Source: Chryseobacterium sp. 39-10 (GTDB lineage: Bacteria; Bacteroidota; Bacteroidia; Flavobacteriales; Weeksellaceae). From it: a stretch of 35,235 bases of DNA. Positions 16,227-24,549 of the stretch are shown one piece after another. The notes under the pieces were generated by a model, which was given only the letters and a program-made list of their open reading frames with translations, did no database searches and was not told where the DNA came from. Every line of letters starts with the position of its first letter. Positions within the stretch are counted from its first letter, which is position 1. The DNA is taken from positions 1,484 through 36,718 of the forward strand of contig MKTK01000037.1 of assembly GCA_001898255.1 (NCBI GenBank), written 5' to 3'. The translations under genes were made by a program, and so were the position numbers.

Positions 16227-16244
16227 GGTGCAAAGCGGGGTGCT
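16227..16244 (+). repeat. 18-bp direct repeat, copy 2
   Basis: Second exact copy of the 15789-15806 sequence. Confidence 0.7.
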
Positions 16245-16418
16245 GGTGCAGTGTTTTAGATACCGAACTCACGAAAGGATTGTCTTTGCCGAATCTTAAC
16301 TTTTATGCGGCCGCGTAGAGTGTTTGTTTAATAATACCGTAAAGCCAAAACTTTATTATTTTAAACGAAGTTTCATGAGTGCAAAATCAATGACCTTATT
16401 GTTTAAAGGGATTGAGTA

Positions 16419-16706
16419 CTAGTTATCATTTAAAAATTCAAATGTTTTTAGAGTTGCGATATACACGATTTTTCTGTTTAAACCTAAAATAGTATGGTCT
16501 TCATTGATTATGGGTGACTTGCCAAATCTTTCCGTAAAAACGCTATCCAATGCTATTAGATATAGCACTTGCCGATGGACACCATAAATCCTTTTTTCAC
16601 GGTTATAGGCATCAACTAATTCTTGGTCAGATTTTCTTTCGAGGTTTAAAATATACTTTTGAATAATCTCCTCGTCGCCATTTCTTTTTACATAAACTTG
16701 TTTCAT
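16419..16706 (-). CDS. Hypothetical protein (95 aa)
   Basis: A 95-residue soluble, charged protein that I do not recognise. It begins MKQVYVKRNGDEEIIQKYILNL and has two probable helical parts (residues 10-45, 50-60) and a C-terminal ending LKTFEFLNDN. The ATG at 16706 is preceded by an AT-rich stretch with no strong ribosome site, usual for the group. Upstream on the minus strand is a TAnnTTTG box at 16858-16865 and an approximately 145-nt leader with strong predicted secondary structure. The gene stands alone between a gene-poor segment and the SGNH hydrolase. Confidence 0.65.
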   Translation of the reverse strand: MKQVYVKRNGDEEIIQKYILNLERKSDQELVDAYNREKRIYGVHRQVLYLIALDSVFTERFGKSPIINEDHTILGLNRKIVYIATLKTFEFLNDN

Positions 16707-16728
16707 AATAAAATATTTAAAGGTTAAA

Positions 16729-16854
16729 CATCATTACGATAACAATAGAAAAAACAATGGTAATAACATATTTTTCAGTCAGTGACTGCTCATCGTTTTA
16801 CCACCTTCCTGTGTTTGCAGAGGTTGGTTTAGCGTATCGCTAATCGTAATGATG
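16729..16854 (-). promoter_or_regulatory. Structured 5' leader closed by a 12-bp helix
   Basis: On the minus strand catcattacgat (16854-16843) pairs perfectly with atcgtaatgatg (16740-16729), enclosing about 102 nt. Inside, in transcript order, are agcg-ata-cgct, a longer imperfect hairpin (accaacctctg ... caggaaggtggt) and cagtc-act-gactg. The helix begins right at the expected transcription start and ends 23 nt before the ATG. This may be a cis-regulatory RNA or, alternatively, a MITE with terminal inverted repeats. Confidence 0.5.
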
Positions 16855-16857
16855 AAG

Positions 16858-16865
16858 CAAAGCTA
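16858..16865 (-). promoter_or_regulatory. -7 promoter element TAGCTTTG (minus strand)
   Basis: TAnnTTTG match on the minus strand; predicted start of transcription is about 16850-16853, just at the first arm of the long inverted repeat. Confidence 0.5.
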
Positions 16866-17007
16866 AGTAAAAAATACTTAAAAAATGGCGAACCGATACG
16901 TCGATGTAATTTTTACATGGGCATCTTACAGATACACAGGTTTGTTATGATGATTACATTTGAATTTAAAACTTCAAATTCCAAAATGAGCTAAATATTT
17001 CTGCGCA

Positions 17008-17661
17008 TTATTTTAAATGAGGAGTAATAACATCTGCCCAGATTTTATACCCTTCTGGCTTCATGTGGAGCATATCTTCCAGGTACAGATCAGAACGAAC
17101 TTTTCCATGCTCATCCAACATTGCCTTGGTGATGTCGATGTATTCTGTGTTTTTCTGCCCTTTCAGAAAATTTTTAATCTTGGCATTGGTGGCAGCAAAT
17201 TGATTCCACAATTTTTCACGGCTCGGCGACATTTTTATAGAAATATAAGAAACCGGCGTATCGGGATACATGGCTCGGATTTTGCCATAAAACTTTTTAA
17301 ATCTCTTTAATGCTTCACCTGCTTTAAGTTGAGGATTAGACGCAAAATCGTTCTCGCCACAGTAGATCACAATTTGTTTTGGATGATAGGGTGCCAAAAG
17401 GTCTTTATAGTAAACATTCAAATCTTTAAGTGATGATCCGCCAAAACCTCTGTTAATAATAGTTTTTCCGGGAAAATAGTCTGAAACATCCGTCCATTTC
17501 GTGAAAGAGGAACTTCCGACAAACAAAATAGCGTTTTGAGGCGGCTTTTGAGCACTGTCTTTTTGTTTAAATTCCTGAATCTCGTTCCAAAACTGAGGTT
17601 TCTCTTGTGCAGAAATCCATAACGATAGTAACAGAGAAAATAAAAATACCCATCTTTTCAT
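17008..17661 (-). CDS. Secreted SGNH/GDSL-type hydrolase
   Basis: A 217-residue protein with signal peptide (MKRWVFLFSLLLSLWISAQ). The SGNH blocks are all present: block I ILFVGSSSFTKW with the nucleophile Ser, block II Gly in INRGFGGSSL, block III GENDF with Asn, and block V DMLHMKPEGY with the Asp-x-x-His pair. The family comprises esterases, lipases and acetyl-carbohydrate esterases; the substrate is not evident. Length is normal for a single-domain member. A palindromic TAAATTTA near 17681-17688 could be its -7 element. Divergent from guaB. Confidence 0.9.
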   Translation of the reverse strand: MKRWVFLFSLLLSLWISAQEKPQFWNEIQEFKQKDSAQKPPQNAILFVGSSSFTKWTDVSDYFPGKTIINRGFGGSSLKDLNVYYKDLLAPYHPKQIVIYCGENDFASNPQLKAGEALKRFKKFYGKIRAMYPDTPVSYISIKMSPSREKLWNQFAATNAKIKNFLKGQKNTEYIDITKAMLDEHGKVRSDLYLEDMLHMKPEGYKIWADVITPHLK

Positions 17662-17882
17662 AACGCTTTTTTTTAGGATTTAAATTTACGAAAATATGGG
17701 CTATCTCAATGTTTTATTTGAGTTTTCATGCATAAATAAATTAGCTTTTTAAATAGGGGCACACGCTCACGGAAGAATTATTTACATATTCCTAAATTGT
17801 TTTATGACAATTTTTTATTCGGAACAATAAACCATATTTTCATCTTTCAAAAAAAAGCTGTAATTTCGCGCAGAAAGTAAAG

Positions 17883-19343
17883 ATGTCTATTCATACCAAA
17901 ATCACGGAAACAGCCATCACTTTCGATGACGTTCTTCTTATCCCTTCTTATTCAGAAGTTTTACCCAATCAGGTTTCCCTTAAATCACGCCTTACCGATA
18001 AAATTACGCTACAGGTTCCTATCGTTTCTGCAGCGATGGATACGGTCACGGAATCGGCGATGGCTATTGCTTTGGCAAGAGTAGGCGGCATTGGGTTTAT
18101 TCATAAAAATATGCCTATTGAAGAACAGGCAGCTCAGGTTTATCGCGTAAAACGTTCGGAAAACGGAATGATTTCTGATCCGGTCACCTTGTCGAAAGAC
18201 CACTCTTTAGGGCAGGCAAAAGAGCTCATGTCCACTTTCAAAATTTCGGGGTTACCAGTGGTAGATGCTGATAACACGCTTATAGGAATCATTACCAACC
18301 GCGATGTTAAGTATCAGGAAAACCTCAATGCAAAAGTAGAAGAGTTGATGACTAAGGATCACTTGATCACCTCCGATAAAAACACCACATTGGAGCAGGC
18401 AAAAGAAATCCTTCTCGAAAACAGGGTGGAAAAACTGCCCATCGTGGACGATAATTTTAAACTGGTCGGTTTAATTACTATTAAAGACATCGATAATCAG
18501 TTGGAATATCCAAACGCCAACAAAGATAAAAACGGACGACTCATTGTAGGCGCAGGCGTGGGCGTAGGTGAAGATACGATCGAACGGGTTACAGCATTGG
18601 TGAAAGCTGGTGTTGACATCATCGCTGTAGATTCTGCACATGGACATTCCAAAGGCGTACTGGATAAGATTTCAGAAATCAGAAGAAATTTTCCAGAGTT
18701 GGATATTGTGGGTGGAAACATCGTGACCGCCGCTGCGGCAAAAGACCTCATAGAAGCAGGAGCCAATGTGCTGAAAGTAGGTGTTGGTCCCGGTTCGATA
18801 TGTACCACCCGAGTAATTGCGGGAGTGGGTGTTCCTCAACTCTCTGCCATTTACAATGTATTCGAATATGCAAAAACTAAAAACGTAGCCGTTATCGCTG
18901 ATGGGGGAATTAAACTCTCGGGTGATATTGTAAAGGCCATCGCTTCCGGAGCTAATGCCGTGATGCTTGGTTCCTTACTTGCCGGTACGGATGAGGCACC
19001 AGGAGAAGAAATTATTTTTCAGGGCAGGAAATTCAAATCATATCAAGGAATGGGCAGTTTGTCGGCAATGCGACGTGGCGGAAAAGAACGTTATTTCCAA
19101 AGCGAGGCAAAGAAATTTGTGCCGGAAGGTATTGAAGGAAGAGTGCCGCACAAAGGAAAACTAGAAGATGTAGTGTTCCAGTTAACTGGTGGAATACGTG
19201 CTGGAATGGGCTATTGTGGAACAAAAGATGTTGAAGCGCTTCAAAATGATTCTAAAATGGTGATGATTACCGGAAGTGGCTTGAAGGAATCGCACCCGCA
19301 CGATGTAATTATTACACAGGAAGCTCCCAATTACTCGCTATAA
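17883..19343 (+). CDS. guaB: Inosine-5'-monophosphate dehydrogenase
   Basis: A 486-residue IMPDH, the NAD-dependent enzyme converting IMP to XMP at the branch to GMP. The barrel begins [15 protein letters not shown]; two CBS domains interrupt it at about residues 95-205 ([11 protein letters not shown]..., [19 protein letters not shown]...). The catalytic loop [11 protein letters not shown] carries Cys307 for the covalent intermediate, GG at [11 protein letters not shown] is the phosphate site, and the flap region contains [10 protein letters not shown] and [11 protein letters not shown] with the catalytic Arg. All expected residues are present. The start gives the usual N-terminus; a TAnnTTCG sequence at 17861-17868 may be the -7 element. 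A strong terminator follows. Confidence 0.97.
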   Translation: MSIHTKITETAITFDDVLLIPSYSEVLPNQVSLKSRLTDKITLQVPIVSAAMDTVTESAMAIALARVGGIGFIHKNMPIEEQAAQVYRVKRSENGMISDPVTLSKDHSLGQAKELMSTFKISGLPVVDADNTLIGIITNRDVKYQENLNAKVEELMTKDHLITSDKNTTLEQAKEILLENRVEKLPIVDDNFKLVGLITIKDIDNQLEYPNANKDKNGRLIVGAGVGVGEDTIERVTALVKAGVDIIAVDSAHGHSKGVLDKISEIRRNFPELDIVGGNIVTAAAAKDLIEAGANVLKVGVGPGSICTTRVIAGVGVPQLSAIYNVFEYAKTKNVAVIADGGIKLSGDIVKAIASGANAVMLGSLLAGTDEAPGEEIIFQGRKFKSYQGMGSLSAMRRGGKERYFQSEAKKFVPEGIEGRVPHKGKLEDVVFQLTGGIRAGMGYCGTKDVEALQNDSKMVMITGSGLKESHPHDVIITQEAPNYSL

Positions 19344-19354
19344 AAAATAAAAGT

Positions 19355-19388
19355 AAGCCGTTGCAATGGGATTGTAGCGGCTTTTTTT
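19355..19388 (+). terminator. guaB terminator
   Basis: 13-bp stem aagccgttgcaat / attgtagcggctt (two G-U pairs) with loop ggg, followed by a T run. Confidence 0.88.
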
Positions 19389-19402
19389 GAAGTGAAATTT
19401 AA

Positions 19403-19840
19403 ATGACTACAATGAAATTTCTTGTAACCATCTGCACACTATTGCTGGTAACCGGCTGCGATTCGTTGCCAACTTCTTATCCTGGATATGGGGATGTAAC
19501 GATTAACGAGAGTAGGGAATTCGCCCAGCTGATGGAAAATGATCAAAAGAACAAAACCAAGGAAACCGCTGAGGTATTGAACTATCTTTTGAATGACACC
19601 GATCCTAAAGACCTTAAAACAGCCGCCGTCATCACCAATAATTCCAACTGTGATATTATAGTTCGGCTTATCAGTAAAGAGAACAACGTATCTTATCTCC
19701 TTCCCATTGCCAGAAGCAGCAAAAACCAATTCGTCATCCGCAAAGGAAATTACCTGATGAAATCTAATGTTTGCAATGCCAAGTACGAATCGCAGAAGAA
19801 TATTTCAGAGCCACTCATGCTTAAACTTTCCAGTCATTAA
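19403..19840 (+). CDS. DUF6759-type lipoprotein
   Basis: A 145-residue lipoprotein (142 if started at the second ATG, 19412) with the signal MKFLVTICTLLLVTGC and lipobox LVTGC. After a short linker, residues about 35-140 match what I recall of DUF6759 in Chryseobacterium: EFAQLM...NKTKETAEVLNYLLN, NNSNCDIIVRL, YLLPIARSSKNQFVIRKGNYLMKSNVCNAKY. Two Cys (in NCDI and NVCN) may form a disulfide. The role is unknown. It starts 15 bp beyond the guaB terminator and so probably has its own weak promoter or receives read-through. Confidence 0.78.
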   Translation: MTTMKFLVTICTLLLVTGCDSLPTSYPGYGDVTINESREFAQLMENDQKNKTKETAEVLNYLLNDTDPKDLKTAAVITNNSNCDIIVRLISKENNVSYLLPIARSSKNQFVIRKGNYLMKSNVCNAKYESQKNISEPLMLKLSSH

Positions 19841-19852
19841 TGACGTTTGTTT

Positions 19853-19940
19853 AGAGGATGTTTAAATTTTATTGCAAAAAGTAAGCAAAGATGATTTGCT
19901 GATGCTATATAAAAAATTGGTAAAATTTTAAACACGTTCT
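19853..19940. mobile_element. MITE-like element with imperfect terminal inverted repeats
   Basis: The left end agaggatgtttaaattttat and the right end taaaattttaaacacgttct are imperfect inverted repeats sharing GTTTAAA-TTTTA. Total length is about 88 bp with no coding capacity. The left end matches 4166-4189 except for 1-2 bases. It lies between convergent genes. Confidence 0.5.
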
Positions 19941-19946
19941 TAGTTA

Positions 19947-21017
19947 TTATTGACCCAGCTTTTCCTTATAGTCGTTGATTCTAAAATCGGTTCCAGCATT
20001 TCCTTTCTCCATTTTTTCTTTGGCATACAAGCGATAATCGTTCTCTGTTTTCTCTAAAAGATAATCGTAGGGGCCGACCGAAGAGATGAGTTTCACCAGC
20101 ACCGGCGAAATTTCAAGGCATATAAAAAGTCCCATGATGAAACTTGCGGCCAATCCGATGATGGCAGAATTTTTACCCAATTCATCCAATGCCTGCAAGC
20201 GTGCTGCAAAACCATTGAACTTGTCTTCAAACGTCTCGGTTTTATTGCGCTCGGTTTCGATATTTCCATATACTTTTGAAATTTCTTTATCAAGATATGA
20301 AAGTCTTGGTGCAATGGATTTTTGGTAATTTTCAAGGTCTAGCCGACGCTGTTCCTTCAGTTCGGATTTTCTTTTGGCATTAGAACCGAATCCCACTTTT
20401 CCACTGGTTAATCCAGATTGCTTGCCCAGAATTTCCTTCTCCAGCTCAACCGATGCGGAATCGTAAGATTTTTGATAATCTGCAATTTGGGCTTGAATTT
20501 GTTTTTTTTCGGTTTCAAAGGGTCCTGACTGTTGAAGGATTCTATTATTCATTTCCTTTTGAAGTTGCGCTTTGTTCCGCTGAATAATGGTATTCAGTTG
20601 CTTGTTTACTTCTTTCTCGAAAATTTTCAGCTCTAATGGTTTTGAGATAATGATGCCCAAAAACACAGCTAATATCAATCTAGGGATCGCCATAAGTGTT
20701 TGGTTCCACCATGTCCCCGTTTTTTTTATGGAAGAAACGATATAGCGGTCAAGGTTAAAAATCATCAATCCCCAAAGTAGCGCAAAACCGATAGATACCC
20801 AAAGGTTATCAAAAACTGTAAACATAGCATAACCTGCAGAAAGAGTAGCAAATACAGCCGTGAAAAGGATGATGCCTCCAATACCGGCAAACTTGTTCCA
20901 CTCCGAAGGGGCTTTTCTTAAAATATGAATGTTTCCGCCAGAACAAATCAGTAAAAACCATTGAAACCAGTTTATTCGGGCGTTTTCTTGGGTTGGGTTT
21001 ATTGCTTTTGGTGTCAT
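19947..21017 (-). CDS. DUF4407-domain membrane protein
   Basis: A 356-residue protein with the DUF4407 layout: ICSGGNIHILRKAPSEWNKFAGIG, two membrane helices (about 44-66, 72-92), the signature FNLDRYIVSSI, a third helix (LILAVFLGIIISKPLELKIF, about 112-132), then a long charged coiled coil (about 133-275) and a last helix (AIIGLAASFIMGLFICLEISPVL, about 283-305) before a cytosolic tail. The coiled coil between helices 3 and 4 should lie on one side of the membrane. Function is unknown. A minus-strand -7 box at 21091-21098 predicts a leader near 67 nt. Confidence 0.88.
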   Translation of the reverse strand: MTPKAINPTQENARINWFQWFLLICSGGNIHILRKAPSEWNKFAGIGGIILFTAVFATLSAGYAMFTVFDNLWVSIGFALLWGLMIFNLDRYIVSSIKKTGTWWNQTLMAIPRLILAVFLGIIISKPLELKIFEKEVNKQLNTIIQRNKAQLQKEMNNRILQQSGPFETEKKQIQAQIADYQKSYDSASVELEKEILGKQSGLTSGKVGFGSNAKRKSELKEQRRLDLENYQKSIAPRLSYLDKEISKVYGNIETERNKTETFEDKFNGFAARLQALDELGKNSAIIGLAASFIMGLFICLEISPVLVKLISSVGPYDYLLEKTENDYRLYAKEKMEKGNAGTDFRINDYKEKLGQ

Positions 21018-21090
21018 GGTGTGCTTGTGTATAGGTTGCTGTTATAAGTCATTTAAAACGGAACATTGTTACAAATAGTATTGGGTATTG

Positions 21091-21098
21091 CAAAGGTA
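21091..21098 (-). promoter_or_regulatory. -7 promoter element TACCTTTG for the DUF4407 gene (minus strand)
   Basis: Plus strand CAAAGGTA is a TAnnTTTG match on the minus strand, 74 nt before the ATG at 21017. Confidence 0.55.
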
Positions 21099-21248
21099 AG
21101 CTTTAATTGTATCCTAGCGAGCTCCATATGCCAATGATTCAGCAGTAATCTTCCTGAAAATGATCGGGATGGATTGGTAGTGGTCATCGCTAGAGTACCT
21201 TGGTATCGCAGATTCTGGATTTTTTATTAAAATTTTATCAAAAAAAAC

Positions 21249-21278
21249 TTGCGATGTTCGTAAACTTTTATACCTTTG
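21249..21278 (+). promoter_or_regulatory. Promoter TTG-N19-TACCTTTG of the three-gene secreted-protein operon
   Basis: TTG at 21249-21251, then 19 nt, then TACCTTTG at 21271-21278: the exact Bacteroidetes housekeeping-sigma layout. No intact gene follows until 21832, so either a leader of about 545 nt is made or the nearest gene has decayed. Confidence 0.65.
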
Positions 21279-21284
21279 ATGCAA

Positions 21285-21831
21285 CTAATATAAACTAACC
21301 ATGAAAATAACCTCAAAAACCACTTACAGCTAAAAATTTCATTCCTTTTCAGGTATGGCTTTGTTATGCATTTTATTCTCTCTGTAAAGTTTAACGTACT
21401 TTATGGAGCGGTCTCAACACCCATGATTTTTTCGATTTGTCTTCTGATGGAAGAAAATTGCCGATTCTAAAAACATCCCAGATGAAAAAAGAATGCTCAC
21501 ATTTTTGGTGGCAGCGAGCAAGAATCCTATCGTAGTACAGCAATAGGATTCTGTAGCTCGAAAACAAAAATGAAGTTGTGCACCATTCATGGATAAAATT
21601 TGACAGGCATTGTCGATATACCCGGGTTCGAGGCATTAAAATGAAAACCCCAACAGCTAATATTCATAATAGATTAGCTGCCCATCCGCAACTTTAAATT
21701 GCATTGATTTAATTTCAAAAAGGTCAGCCACCAATTTTGCGAAGTGGCGACGATTGCCGGCAAGTTGATCGGCTCCTTTTAGAATTAAATTCTTGATCCA
21801 ACACCAAAAAACAATAACCAAAAAACATAAG
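21285..21831 (+). promoter_or_regulatory. Long leader with small frames and hairpins
   Basis: Contains no gene of normal size. Short ATG frames occur: MKITSKTTYS at 21301, MKKECSHFWWQRARILS at 21482 and MKTPTANIHNRLAAHPQL at 21641. Hairpins: gaatcctat (21522-21530) / ataggattc (21543-21551), extended by GAGC/GCTC outside; and agctaat (21655-21661) / attagct (21673-21679). It may be a regulatory leader or a decayed gene. On the minus strand 21657-21790 reads like the C-terminus of a protein. Confidence 0.4.
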
Positions 21832-22689
21832 ATGAAAAGCAAGAACATTCTAATTTCGACGAGCTTAATGCTAAGCAGTATTTTGGCTGCGCAAATAGGG
21901 ATTGGAACAACCAATGTGTCCAGTTCTGAAGTACTCAAAGTGGCCGCAAGACTTCCTGGAGAAGCGGCAAATGCACCTGGACGCGGAATTTTGTTTCCAC
22001 GAATCGCACTCTCAAATGAAACCGATGCCACCACCATTCTGAATCCGGCGCACGCATTAGCACTGTACAACACCAGTGGACTTCCCGGTTTCTTTTATTG
22101 GGACAGTCTTATTACGCCTAAAAGATGGAGGCGGCTAATGGATACTCCGGGAGTAATGGAACTGATGGTTCCAATCAGGAACGAAACCAGTACCTCAACA
22201 GGAGGAGCAAGTCAGGCAACTGCGACGGGGCAGCCGGTGGCATATACCATTGGTGAGGCGCCCACCGTAAGGTCTTGGGTGAAAGTGCCGGGGATGCAGA
22301 AGACGATTTCAATCTATAAAACCAGTAACAATATCACCATTATTGCAAGTGTTCCTTTGCAGCTCAACAATAGTGGAAGCGGAAGCAGCTACGATACCCA
22401 TAGTTTTGCGGTAGGAATATTTGTGGATAATAAGTTGGCTTCAGTGCGACCATTCATTATCTCGGGACCGACAAGTTTAACTTGTATTGCGCAGTCATCA
22501 GAAATTAAAACCAATCTGGCTAATCTTTCTGTGGCCAATCATACGATTGAAATTTATGTAATAACCCGAAATATCCTCGACGGAAATGCAACCCACCTCA
22601 CGTGGACCACGCCAGCATCGGGTTGTACATCTTATCATAACGCTTTTATGACCACCGGAAATCTATCCGTGCAAACACAACAATTCTAA
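21832..22689 (+). CDS. Secreted protein of a tandem three-member family (member 1)
   Basis: 285 residues from the ATG at 21832; the frame is open upstream, but this start places the signal peptide (MKSKNILISTSLMLSSILAAQ) properly. The N-domain has the motif seen in all three neighbours: IGIGTTNVSSSEVLKV..., GRGILFPRIALS, ALYNTSGLPGFFYWD. The C-domain (about 135-285) is beta-rich with the shared AVGIFVDNKL segment and two conserved Cys, one in SLTCIAQ and one in ASGCTSYHNAF. This resembles collar or fibre-like surface proteins of Bacteroidota, but I recognise no named family. No T9SS sorting domain is visible. First gene of the operon; next start is 12 bp on. Confidence 0.8.
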   Translation: MKSKNILISTSLMLSSILAAQIGIGTTNVSSSEVLKVAARLPGEAANAPGRGILFPRIALSNETDATTILNPAHALALYNTSGLPGFFYWDSLITPKRWRRLMDTPGVMELMVPIRNETSTSTGGASQATATGQPVAYTIGEAPTVRSWVKVPGMQKTISIYKTSNNITIIASVPLQLNNSGSGSSYDTHSFAVGIFVDNKLASVRPFIISGPTSLTCIAQSSEIKTNLANLSVANHTIEIYVITRNILDGNATHLTWTTPASGCTSYHNAFMTTGNLSVQTQQF

Positions 22690-22701
22690 AACTAACAAAA
22701 G

Positions 22702-23589
22702 ATGAAAAAATATGTATTTATTCTGTTAATTTTTGGCATTTATTCTCTGATTAATGCCCAGTCTGTCGGCATCAATACGGCAACACCGCATAGTTCGGCA
22801 TTGTTGGAGGTTGTGCCCTTAGGCACTCATAAAAGCTGGACTGTACCAACTATTTTTCTGACAAGCGAAACGGCTAAGACAGGAATTGTAGGGGCAAACC
22901 CTGCGGAATCGCTGTTGATTTACAATAGTAATCCGGCTTTGCCCGCAGGCAAAGGACTTTACTACTGGAGTAGTGATGACCAAAAATGGTATTTCCTGGT
23001 GGGCCAACACAGCATTGACCTCTTCCGAAACCTTACAAGGTATTACACAAAGGACACTCAATTTTCAACAGGAGTAAGCACCACCAGCACGGGTGTAAGT
23101 CTGCTTACGCTGGATTCGGGGACCACTGGCTGGACGATGATTAATGAAAGTGCAGGCACGCCTTTATCAATTCCTATAACGGTGGATCAGCCATCAAATT
23201 TCTTAGATATTAACCTTTCTGGGACATGGCTGACCTTCACTACAGGAAACGGAACCTACGTCGATCGAGGAATGGAAGTGGTGTACGGCATATTTGTTAA
23301 CGGGAAGTTGAAATACACAAAATCAGACTCGTTACTGGCATTAAACCCTTGCAACATCAACAGTTTTTATGTCAATGCCAATATTCCTAATGTGCCTTTA
23401 ACTTCCACATCTGTAACTTTTGGAATCATGTTGAGAAGAATTAAAGGAACCAGTGGAGCCAGCACTTTACCAAGCGGTAGCACCCTGCAGATAGGAGGAG
23501 TTTCTTCCGGCGCTACACAAGGTTGTAAAAATGCAAATGCCTTCGAAAACACCACCAAAGCCACCATTTATATCAATCAAAAACTGTAA
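22702..23589 (+). CDS. Secreted protein of a tandem three-member family (member 2)
   Basis: 295 residues with signal peptide (MKKYVFILLIFGIYSLINAQ). N-domain motif: VGINTATPHSSALLEVVPLG, TVPTIFLTS, SLLIYNSNPALPAGKGLYYWSSDDQKWYFL. The C-domain carries VYGIFVNGKLKYTKS and the paired Cys blocks NPCNINSF and TQGCKNANAF. Same domain order and Cys spacing style as its neighbours, while sequence identity is low, implying an old duplication with functional divergence. It sits 12 bp after member 1 and 3 bp before member 3, so cotranscription is near certain. Confidence 0.82.
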   Translation: MKKYVFILLIFGIYSLINAQSVGINTATPHSSALLEVVPLGTHKSWTVPTIFLTSETAKTGIVGANPAESLLIYNSNPALPAGKGLYYWSSDDQKWYFLVGQHSIDLFRNLTRYYTKDTQFSTGVSTTSTGVSLLTLDSGTTGWTMINESAGTPLSIPITVDQPSNFLDINLSGTWLTFTTGNGTYVDRGMEVVYGIFVNGKLKYTKSDSLLALNPCNINSFYVNANIPNVPLTSTSVTFGIMLRRIKGTSGASTLPSGSTLQIGGVSSGATQGCKNANAFENTTKATIYINQKL

Positions 23590-23592
23590 ACG

Positions 23593-24519
23593 ATGAAAAA
23601 ACAATCTTATATTATTATCTTGTTAATTGCTGGGTTCAGTTCAGTAATGGGACAAATGTTAATTACCAAAAGAACGGTGGCAGCAGCCGGCGCAACGCCT
23701 CATGCATCGGCAATGCTGGAGCTTAGAAGTAATAACCAAGGTTTTTTAGTTCCTCGAGTAGCTCTTACGAGTCCCACCGACCAAACTACGGTACTTAATC
23801 CTGTTGAAGGAACGGTGGTGGTGTGCACCAGTACGCGGGCAGATTATCCGGCTTTGCCCAATTTGATTCCGACCATGACCGTTTGGGATGGCGAAAAGTG
23901 GGTGTTTAGCCATCTTCGGGAAAATGTTATGCTTGATTTGGATAAGGTGAGAAACTTTATTTTTGACAATAAAGTATCTGTTAGCATCACCTCTTTTCCG
24001 GCCAGCAGCCCTTCTTTTGCCTATGGATCGGGTACTACAGGATGGAACATTCTTATCGATTCGAATGCAAGCGCGACGAGCGTGAAACCGGCATTTGAAT
24101 TTGATTATAACAAAGCCAAACAAAAAATGGTTGTTGATGTGGAAGGTGTATCCACTGTAGATAATAGCAACAGTGTGCGATATGGGTATGCAATCGGTAT
24201 TTTTGTGGAAAATAAACTGGTGAATGCGCAAAAATTTTATCGTACCAGCACAGCAGGAAGTTGCTCTTTCCACAAATATAACATACGGGCCATCCTTGAT
24301 GACGATACAGATTCGCCTACTCAAATTCTTAATAAACTTGCAGGGCAAACCTATAATGTAAAAGTGGGCGTTCGTCCATTGCAGATGGGAGAATCAGGTG
24401 AGAGCTCATTTGGTAATCTTACGTTCGGAAATGCAGCAACAGGTTGTGATAATCTTAATGCTGATACCGCAAAATCTTACATGAATGTGCTGACCATCGA
24501 ACAGCGCGACGTTCATTAG
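23593..24519 (+). CDS. Secreted protein of a tandem three-member family (member 3)
   Basis: 308 residues with signal peptide (SYIIILLIAGFSSVMGQ). N-domain: GATPHASAMLELRSNNQGFL then VPRVALTSP, ending MTVWDGEKWVF. C-domain: YGYAIGIFVENKLVNAQKFY and the paired Cys blocks GSCSFHKYN and ATGCDNLNAD, matching members 1 and 2. Starts 3 bp after the stop of member 2. The shared PHASAMLEL/GFLVPR wording is common in Bacteroidota surface proteins with C-terminal variable domains; specific role unknown. The transcript ends at the terminator at 24550. Confidence 0.82.
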   Translation: MKKQSYIIILLIAGFSSVMGQMLITKRTVAAAGATPHASAMLELRSNNQGFLVPRVALTSPTDQTTVLNPVEGTVVVCTSTRADYPALPNLIPTMTVWDGEKWVFSHLRENVMLDLDKVRNFIFDNKVSVSITSFPASSPSFAYGSGTTGWNILIDSNASATSVKPAFEFDYNKAKQKMVVDVEGVSTVDNSNSVRYGYAIGIFVENKLVNAQKFYRTSTAGSCSFHKYNIRAILDDDTDSPTQILNKLAGQTYNVKVGVRPLQMGESGESSFGNLTFGNAATGCDNLNADTAKSYMNVLTIEQRDVH

Positions 24520-24549
24520 CAGTTGTTTTCATTATCATATTAAAAAAAG

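Larger units (their letters stand above)
15766..16418. other. Gene-free segment with a repeated 18-mer
   Basis: No convincing gene in 653 bp on either strand. The sequence ggtgcaaagcggggtgct occurs at 15789-15806 and again, same orientation, at 16227-16244. The bases between are AT-rich and full of stops. It could be a remnant of a mobile element or of a decayed gene. Confidence 0.6.

Noticed and set aside
21391-21636. Minus-strand 81-codon frame in the operon leader
   Set aside because: Composition is rich in Arg, Ser and Phe without a fold pattern, and it covers the hairpin region; no support as a gene.
23746-24348. Minus-strand 200-codon frame inside the third secreted-protein gene
   Set aside because: Fully antisense to a gene with signal peptide and operon context; composition is rich in His, Arg and Cys as expected of a shadow frame.
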